NCBI RefSeq assembly: GCF_000092905.1
Contig: NC_014098.1
Span: 1,550,001 to 1,614,000 of the forward strand
Length of the DNA stretch: 64,000 nt
Direction of reading: 5' to 3'
Source of the DNA: Kyrpidia tusciae DSM 2912
GTDB lineage: Bacteria > Bacillota > Bacilli > Kyrpidiales > Kyrpidiaceae
This document shows, in pieces, positions 59,438-64,000 of the stretch. How positions within the stretch are numbered: position 1 is the stretch's first letter; each line of letters starts with the position of its first letter. The notes beneath the pieces are model-generated. The model saw only the letters and a program-made list of their open reading frames with translations. It had not been told where the DNA came from and did not search any database. The position numbers and the translations under genes were made by a program.

Positions 59438-60202
59438 ATGGAGGACTGGTACTTCGAGTACGACATTCACAAGAACCGCCCCGGGCTTTTGGGGGATATT
59501 TCTTCTCTCCTGGGTATGCTATCCATAAACATCCTCACCATCAACGGGGTGGAGAACACTCGTCGGGGTCTTCTCATACAAGTCGAAGACCGGCAAAAGA
59601 TTTCGGTGCTGCGCCAATTGCTGAGACATGTCAACAGCATCAAGGTCACCGCCCTCCGGCAGCCTACGTTGATCGACCGCATCGCCCTTCGCCATGGCCG
59701 ATTCATCGCCCGGGAGTCGAGTGATTTAAAAACCTATAAATTTACCCGAGACGAGTTGGGAATTCTGGTGGATTTTCTGGGAGAACTGTTGAAGCGACCC
59801 GGGCATCAGGTGATTGGGGTGCGGGGGATGCCCAGGGTGGGGAAGACGGAGTCCATCGTCGCGGCGAGCGTGTACGCCAATAAACATTGGACCTTTGTCT
59901 CGTCGACGTTAATCAAGCAAACCATTCGCACCGATTTTGACCCGGACGAGCGCAATCCGTCCACCAACGTCTATATTATTGATGGCATTGTGTCCACTCG
60001 CAGGGCCGGGGAAGAACACCGCAGGCTGGTTCGAGAAGTCTTGAAAATCCCCGGTCCGAAAATCATTGAGCATCCGGATATTTTCGTGCGCCATTCGGAG
60101 TACGGATGGGATCTGTTCGACAGGATCATCGAGCTGCGGAATACCCCTGAAGAAGAAATTACGTACGAAGAGTTGCCCTGTGTGTTGAGTGACTATGAGT
60201 AA
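59438..60202 (+). CDS. ymfK: YmfK-like protein (DUF3388) with ACT domain and P-loop
   Basis: A 254-residue protein matching the YmfK/DUF3388 family found in Bacillus near ymfM and pgsA. Residues 4-75 form an ACT-like domain (FEYDIHKNRPGLLGDISSLLGMLSINILTING, with the ligand-loop glycine). A Walker A-like motif GMPRVGKTES lies at about residues 130-140, and an acidic helical end follows. This looks like a ligand-sensing ATP/GTP-binding regulator, but the function is unknown. GGGGAGGAG lies about 8 bases before ATG 59438. It forms an operon with the RodZ-like gene. Confidence 0.83.
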   Translation: MEDWYFEYDIHKNRPGLLGDISSLLGMLSINILTINGVENTRRGLLIQVEDRQKISVLRQLLRHVNSIKVTALRQPTLIDRIALRHGRFIARESSDLKTYKFTRDELGILVDFLGELLKRPGHQVIGVRGMPRVGKTESIVAASVYANKHWTFVSSTLIKQTIRTDFDPDERNPSTNVYIIDGIVSTRRAGEEHRRLVREVLKIPGPKIIEHPDIFVRHSEYGWDLFDRIIELRNTPEEEITYEELPCVLSDYE

Positions 60203-60228
60203 AACCACGCCGCCAAGGAGGAGGAGCC

Positions 60229-61023
60229 ATGGAGGACGTCGGGCAATTGCTCCGGAAAACCCGGGAGGGCCGGGGGTTGACTCTCGAGGAGGTCGCCGAA
60301 GCGACAAAAATCCGTTCCGTGTACCTAGAGGCGATCGAACGGGGGGATCTGAGCGCGCTGCCCCCGGGGGTGTATGCCCGGGGGTTTGTACGGGCATACG
60401 CTGAGTTTCTGGGATTGGACGGAAATGAGGTGTTGACCCAGTCGGGACTGTCGGCGCCTGCCGCCCCGCTATCTCGGGAGGTTACGGGGGACGGAGACGT
60501 GACCACCCTGTCTCAGCCCGGCCGCATCCGCCGAGCCGTCCCACAAATTGCCGCGAGCGCAGCCCTTTTAGCCGTGCTGCTTGGCGGGTACTGGTTTCTG
60601 GCGAACCGGCACCCGGGTTCGGCGCCCCCCGCGTCCCAACCGAATGGCACGACCGCTTCCCAGGTGCCAGCAGCCCCGCCGCCGGCTGCACAAAGCCCCC
60701 CTGCCCCAGCGCCTCCTCAACCGGTGCTTCAAGTGGTGAAGCGCAATGCTTCTCAATATATGGTGGATGTGGGGAAGGTGGATCAATTAGAGGTCGTTTT
60801 ACGGGTCGGACCCCATCCGTGCTGGATTGATGCAGAAGCGGACGGCCACCCGGTCGAGCAAAGAACATTGCAACCGGGGGAAAGCAGAACCTTTACAGGG
60901 AATCAAGAGGTGAGGATTGTCGCGGGTCGGGCGTCGTCGTTAACTGTCATGGTCAACGGTCAGCAGCTCGAGCCGGTGACCTCGGACGTCCTGACCTATA
61001 CGGTGAAGAAAAGCTCCTCCTGA
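60229..61023 (+). CDS. ymfM: RodZ-like HTH membrane protein (YmfM)
   Basis: A bitopic membrane protein of 264 residues. The cytoplasmic N-terminal HTH_25 domain (about residues 4-75) has GQLLRKTREGRGLTLEEVAEATKIRSVYLEAIERGDLSALPPGVYARGFVRAYAEFLGLD. A single transmembrane segment (about 104-125, AAVPQIAASAALLAVLLGGYW region) is followed by a P/A-rich spacer and a C-terminal DUF4115 beta domain. RodZ links MreB to the elongation machinery; YmfM is the Bacillus homologue beside pgsA. ATG 60229 follows AAGGAGGAGG. Confidence 0.9.
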   Translation: MEDVGQLLRKTREGRGLTLEEVAEATKIRSVYLEAIERGDLSALPPGVYARGFVRAYAEFLGLDGNEVLTQSGLSAPAAPLSREVTGDGDVTTLSQPGRIRRAVPQIAASAALLAVLLGGYWFLANRHPGSAPPASQPNGTTASQVPAAPPPAAQSPPAPAPPQPVLQVVKRNASQYMVDVGKVDQLEVVLRVGPHPCWIDAEADGHPVEQRTLQPGESRTFTGNQEVRIVAGRASSLTVMVNGQQLEPVTSDVLTYTVKKSSS

Positions 61024-61110
61024 GGTGCGGCGTCGGGCATCAGGCAGGTTGCGCATAGTTGCCATCGGTGCGGCGATACTAACGGTACCTAGGGTGAGAG
61101 GGGGACTGTC

Positions 61111-61707
61111 ATGGATCGCCGTACGTTGCTCGCCGTGACATTGACAGCGACCATATCGTTGTTTGCAACTGGATGCGGAGTATCCCGGGAGGCCAATCCT
61201 GGAGCTCCGGCCCCGGCGCCCGCGCCAGCTCCAGCACCGGGGGGTGCTCCGGCTCCGGCGCCCGCGCCGGCACCTCGTGCAATGGGCGTGCGGGTGGCGG
61301 ACGACCTGGCGCAAAAAGTCGTTCAGATTCCCGGCGTTCGCGCCGCTACGGTCTTTGTCTCCGGAGATACCGCCTATGTGGCCCTGGATCAGGGAACCAC
61401 CCAAGGACGACCGCCGGCACCCGGCGGTGTGGCGCCCGGACAGCCAGCGCCGAGTCCTTCACCCAGCGGCGGAGCCACTTACGGACAAACCGATGTGGCG
61501 GTGTCCAATCAATTGAAACAACGGGTCACCGACGTGATCCGAAGAGCCGATCCGTCGATTCGCATCGTCCGGGTCAGCGCCAACCCGGCGGTGATGCAAC
61601 GGTTTCAGACGTTCTCCCAAGATCTTCAAAACGGTCGACCCGCTTCAGGGGTTGCCGATCAATTTCGGGCATTCGTCCAACGGCTATGGCCGGCGCCTTA
61701 TTACTGA
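61111..61707 (+). CDS. YhcN/YlaJ-like sporulation lipoprotein
   Basis: A lipoprotein of 198 residues: a signal peptide with lipobox FATGC (residues 18-22), then two (AP)n low-complexity tracts (about residues 32-56), then the conserved part RVADDLAQKVVQIPGVRAATVFVSGDTAYVALD and VSNQLKQRVTDVIRRADPSIRIVRVSANPAVMQRF. This arrangement fits YhcN/YlaJ proteins of the spore membrane and cortex, whose function is unclear. GAGAGGGGG precedes ATG 61111. The short PGG/APS linker between the two halves is also low-complexity. A long stem follows 68 bases downstream. Confidence 0.82.
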   Translation: MDRRTLLAVTLTATISLFATGCGVSREANPGAPAPAPAPAPAPGGAPAPAPAPAPRAMGVRVADDLAQKVVQIPGVRAATVFVSGDTAYVALDQGTTQGRPPAPGGVAPGQPAPSPSPSGGATYGQTDVAVSNQLKQRVTDVIRRADPSIRIVRVSANPAVMQRFQTFSQDLQNGRPASGVADQFRAFVQRLWPAPYY

Positions 61708-61774
61708 GGCACGACAATCACAGGTACAGCCCGATTGGCGATGAGTGCTCCCGGTTGACGTCGGCGGCTCTCCG

Positions 61775-61813
61775 AACCCGGAAACCACTCGGTTTCCGGG
61801 TTTCCTGTTTTCT
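61775..61813 (+). terminator. Intrinsic terminator upstream of yajQ
   Basis: AACCCGGAAACC (61775-61786) and GGTTTCCGGGTT (61791-61802) form a perfect 12-bp stem with an ACTC loop. TCCTGTTTTC follows, giving a moderate T tail. Confidence 0.7.
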
Positions 61814-61823
61814 GCCTGGACTG

Positions 61824-61832
61824 TGGTATAAT
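61824..61832 (+). promoter_or_regulatory. Extended -10 promoter of yajQ
   Basis: TGTGG-TATAAT, with TATAAT at 61827-61832, carries the extended -10 TGG just before it. No good -35 was found at the expected distance. The start codon is 26 bases downstream. Confidence 0.55.
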
Positions 61833-61858
61833 ATGCCGTGGTGATGGGAGGGAGTGCC

Positions 61859-62350
61859 GTGGCCAAAGAGAATAGTTTTGACATTGTCTCCAAGGTCGAC
61901 TTTCAGGAAGTGGATAACGCCGTCCATCAAACGATGAAGGAACTGGAGACCCGTTTTGATTTCAAAGGCAGTGTCAGTCGCGTGGAACGCCAGGGGGCGG
62001 AACTGGTGATTCTCAGCGATGATGAATATAAACTCCGCAGTGTCATCGATATTCTTCAAGGAAAGCTGATTAAACGCGGAGTGTCCTTAAAAGCGTTGCA
62101 ATCCGGCAAGATTGAGCCCGCCGCCGGGGGAGCGGTGCGCCAGCGGGTGAGTATTCGTCAAGGGATCGATGCGGACAACGCCAAACGGATCGTCCAAATC
62201 GTGAGGAACAGTAAGCTCAAAGTCCAGGCAGCTGTTCAAGGCGACCAGGTGCGGGTTTCCGGAAAAAGCCGAGATGACCTGCAAAAAGTCATTCAATTGG
62301 TCAAGGATGCTGACCTTCCGTTAGATGTCCAGTTTACCAATTTTCGTTAA
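61859..62350 (+). CDS. yajQ: YajQ family cyclic di-GMP-binding/nucleotide-binding protein
   Basis: A 163-residue YajQ (UPF0234) protein. It contains SFDIVSKVDFQEVDNAVHQTMKELETRFDFKGS near the start and the repeated module KLIKRGVSLKAL and QGIDADNAKRIVQIVRNSKLKVQAAVQGDQVRVSGKSRDDLQKVI. Some members bind cyclic di-GMP or nucleotides; the role in Firmicutes is uncertain. GTG 61859 is chosen because GGGAGGGAG lies 4 bases upstream and the family begins M-x-x-x-x-SFD; a longer in-frame start at 61838 is less likely. Confidence 0.92.
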   Translation: MAKENSFDIVSKVDFQEVDNAVHQTMKELETRFDFKGSVSRVERQGAELVILSDDEYKLRSVIDILQGKLIKRGVSLKALQSGKIEPAAGGAVRQRVSIRQGIDADNAKRIVQIVRNSKLKVQAAVQGDQVRVSGKSRDDLQKVIQLVKDADLPLDVQFTNFR

Positions 62351-62368
62351 AGTGGCGATCTGGGCGCC

Positions 62369-62398
62369 TGTACACGCCCATCAGTTTTGGAGTATACT
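62369..62398 (+). promoter_or_regulatory. Possible promoter of rimO
   Basis: TGTACA (62369-62374) and TATACT (62393-62398) are 18 bases apart, 41 bases ahead of the rimO start. The -35 is weak. Confidence 0.4.
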
Positions 62399-62438
62399 GT
62401 AGTGTACATGTCAATCGACGGCGGTTGGAGGATTCATA

Positions 62439-63767
62439 ATGGGGCGTCAGATTGCGGTGGTCACCCTCGGGTGCGAAAAAAACCAGGTGGATTCCGAGGT
62501 GATGATGGGCCTCATGGAACGCTGGGGGTTTGACTTGGTCGCGGATCCCCAGGAAGCCGATGTCATCGTCGTGAATACCTGCGGGTTCGTCGACCAAGCC
62601 AAGGCCGAATCGGTGAACACGATCCTTCAGATGGCTCAGTACAAGGAAAACGGTCATTGCAAAGCCTTGGTGGTGGCCGGATGCCTCGCCCAGCGTTATC
62701 AGGAGGAACTCATGCGGGAGATTCCCGAGATCGACGGGATGCTCGGAACGGGCGAGTTTCACCGCGTCCCGGAAGTGGTGGAACAGGCTTTAGCGGGTAG
62801 GCACCCGATGCGATTTGGAAATCCTGTGTATCTCTATGACGAGGTCACTCCTCGAAAACGAGTTGGTCTGCCGTATTCTTCCTATGTCAAGATCGCCGAA
62901 GGATGTGACCACGGCTGCACTTTTTGTGCCATTCCCTTAATGCGCGGAAAGTTTCGCAGCCGCCCGATCCCGTCCATCGTTGAAGAGGCTCGGCGCCTGG
63001 CCGCGGATGGGGTTCGGGAGATCAGTCTGATTGCCCAAGACTCCACCCAGTACGGTTTGGACTTGTACGGTCGGCGACGGTTGCCCGACCTGTTAAAAGC
63101 GTTAAACGATGTGGATGAACTGCGGTGGATTCGCTTGCATTATGCGTACCCGGGGTATTTTACCGACGAGTTGATCGACGCGATGGCCGGGTTGCCCAAG
63201 GTGTGCAAGTACGTGGATTTGCCGCTGCAGCATTCGGAAGACGAGATTCTTCGGGCTATGCATCGCCCGGGCCGGAACAGTCAAGTTCGGAAGTTGTTGG
63301 AGCGGATTCGAACCCGCATACCCAATGTGGCGATACGCAGTTCGTTTATCGTGGGGTTCCCCGGGGAAACCGAGGAACAGTTTTTGCGGCTGGCCGATTT
63401 CGTAGAAGAGATGGCCTTTGACCGAATCGGCGTCTTTGCCTTCTCCCGGGAGGAAGGCACCCCTTCAGCTGCCATGGAGGGCCAGATTTCCGAAGCGGAA
63501 AAGGAGCGCCGGGCAGCCTGGTTGATGGAAGTGGGGAGAAAAGCCTCGGCGGCCCGGGGAGCGGCCCGGGTGGGCCAGGTGATCGATTGCCTGCTCGAAC
63601 GCCAAGACGACCGGCGCCCGGATATCTGGATCGGTCGCTCGGAGTACGACGCTCCGGAGATCGACGGACAGGTTTTTGTGTCTGGTGCAGGTGGGCGGCC
63701 CGGGGAATTCGTCAAAGTGCGAATCACCCATTCCTTCGATTTTGATCTGGCCGGGGAGGGCGTCTAG
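62439..63767 (+). CDS. rimO: Ribosomal protein S12 methylthiotransferase RimO
   Basis: A radical SAM enzyme of 442 residues that adds a methylthio group to an aspartate of ribosomal protein S12. The N-terminal MTTase domain has cysteines in TLGCEKNQVDSE, NTCGFVDQAK and AGCLAQRY for one iron-sulfur cluster. The radical SAM cluster is C156-x3-C160-x2-C163 (GCDHGCTFC). A C-terminal TRAM domain follows. GGAGGATTC precedes the ATG at 62439. The next gene, pgsA, begins on the first base after its stop. Confidence 0.95.
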   Translation: MGRQIAVVTLGCEKNQVDSEVMMGLMERWGFDLVADPQEADVIVVNTCGFVDQAKAESVNTILQMAQYKENGHCKALVVAGCLAQRYQEELMREIPEIDGMLGTGEFHRVPEVVEQALAGRHPMRFGNPVYLYDEVTPRKRVGLPYSSYVKIAEGCDHGCTFCAIPLMRGKFRSRPIPSIVEEARRLAADGVREISLIAQDSTQYGLDLYGRRRLPDLLKALNDVDELRWIRLHYAYPGYFTDELIDAMAGLPKVCKYVDLPLQHSEDEILRAMHRPGRNSQVRKLLERIRTRIPNVAIRSSFIVGFPGETEEQFLRLADFVEEMAFDRIGVFAFSREEGTPSAAMEGQISEAEKERRAAWLMEVGRKASAARGAARVGQVIDCLLERQDDRRPDIWIGRSEYDAPEIDGQVFVSGAGGRPGEFVKVRITHSFDFDLAGEGV

Positions 63768-64000
63768 GTGAATCTGGCCAACCGCATCACCATCGCCCGC
63801 ATTTTCCTGGTGCCGGTTGTCATGTTTTTCCTCTTGGTGCATTATAACTTCGGTCGGGTGTCGCTGGCGGGGCATGTGCTGACGGTCAATGAAATCGTGG
63901 CCGCGCTGATTTTTATCGTCGCCGCAAGCACCGACGGGTTGGACGGGTACATTGCGCGAAAGCGCAGGATTGTCACGAACTTTGGGAAGTTCCTCGATCC
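63768..64000 (+). CDS. pgsA: CDP-diacylglycerol-glycerol-3-phosphate 3-phosphatidyltransferase (5' part)
   Basis: The start of a CDP-alcohol phosphatidyltransferase, cut by the window end after 77 codons. It makes phosphatidylglycerophosphate, the precursor of phosphatidylglycerol. The GTG at 63768 opens MNLANRITIARIFLVPVV, typical of PgsA, with a membrane segment. The catalytic motif DG-x2-AR-x8-G-x3-D is seen as STDGLDGYIARKRRIVTNFG followed by KFLD. Position after ymfM and rimO agrees with Bacillus-type order. Confidence 0.93.
   Translation, partial: MNLANRITIARIFLVPVVMFFLLVHYNFGRVSLAGHVLTVNEIVAALIFIVAASTDGLDGYIARKRRIVTNFGKFLD

Overview
The window (64 kb, GC-rich, mostly + strand) looks like the chromosome of a spore-forming, endospore-type Firmicute of the Alicyclobacillaceae. 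Kyrpidia is my best guess, from the high GC, the mix of Bacillus-type gene order with a PHA cluster and a soluble di-iron monooxygenase, and the many GTG/TTG starts. The genus is an inference; no marker RNA gene is present. The backbone follows the Bacillus subtilis order nusA-ylxR-ylxQ-infB-rbfA-nrnA-truB-ribF-rpsO-pnp // ylxY-mlpA-(dut)-ymxH-dpaA-dpaB-asd-dapG-dapA-rnjB // tepA-ylzJ-spoIIIE-(MFS)-ymfK-ymfM-...-pgsA. Two accessory blocks interrupt this order at the points marked //.

Region 1 (1-9.5 kb) is the translation/RNA-processing operon: transcription termination (NusA), initiation factor 2, ribosome maturation, tRNA pseudouridylation, flavin cofactor synthesis, S15 and PNPase. Region 2 (9.6-23.5 kb) is an accessory block inserted between pnp and ylxY. 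It holds a DUF4242 protein, a Zn alcohol dehydrogenase, a four-gene propane-monooxygenase-type soluble di-iron monooxygenase (prmABCD order), an acyl-CoA synthetase, an aldehyde dehydrogenase, a DUF779 protein and a convergent sigma-54 activator of the AcoR/MimR type. Three -24/-12 promoters and five copies of a 12-nt motif (GTGAACACTTTG-like) sit in front of the metabolic genes, so the block reads as one sigma-54 regulon for oxidising a small alkane, ketone or alcohol to the aldehyde, acid and acyl-CoA. An IS110-family element has inserted after codon 18 of the acyl-CoA synthetase gene. Both junctions can be read, and the element has a long non-coding end upstream of its transposase, where IS110 bridge RNAs are encoded.

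Region 3 (23.7-35.1 kb) returns to the sporulation/diaminopimelate block: YlxY, MlpA protease, dUTPase, a nucleotidase, a thioredoxin-reductase-like flavoprotein lacking the redox cysteines, YmxH, dipicolinate synthase A/B, Asd, aspartokinase, DapA and RNase J. Region 4 (35.2-54.4 kb) is a second accessory block between rnjB and tepA. It contains a 4-hydroxyphenylacetate (homoprotocatechuate) degradation cluster (hpaB, hpaD, gntR, a dapA-like aldolase, hpaG-like, hpaE), a branched-chain-type ABC importer (livKHMGF), an orphan 2-oxoacid dehydrogenase E1 pair whose junction contains a run of 16 G, a YheO-type regulator, and a class IV polyhydroxyalkanoate cluster (phaB, phaQ, phaP, phaR, phaB2, phaC). 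The aromatic genes would feed C4 units and acetyl-CoA into central metabolism, and the PHA genes would store the excess. Region 5 (54.6-64 kb) resumes the backbone: TepA, YlzJ, SpoIIIE/FtsK, an MFS protein on the minus strand, YmfK, a RodZ-like YmfM, a YhcN/YlaJ-like lipoprotein, YajQ, RimO and the start of pgsA.

No rRNA, tRNA, CRISPR array, prophage or origin was seen. Start codons were moved from the longest frame where a Shine-Dalgarno sequence or family N-terminus decides the issue (for example infB, truB, ribF, pnp, mlpA, dapA, rnjB, hpaB).
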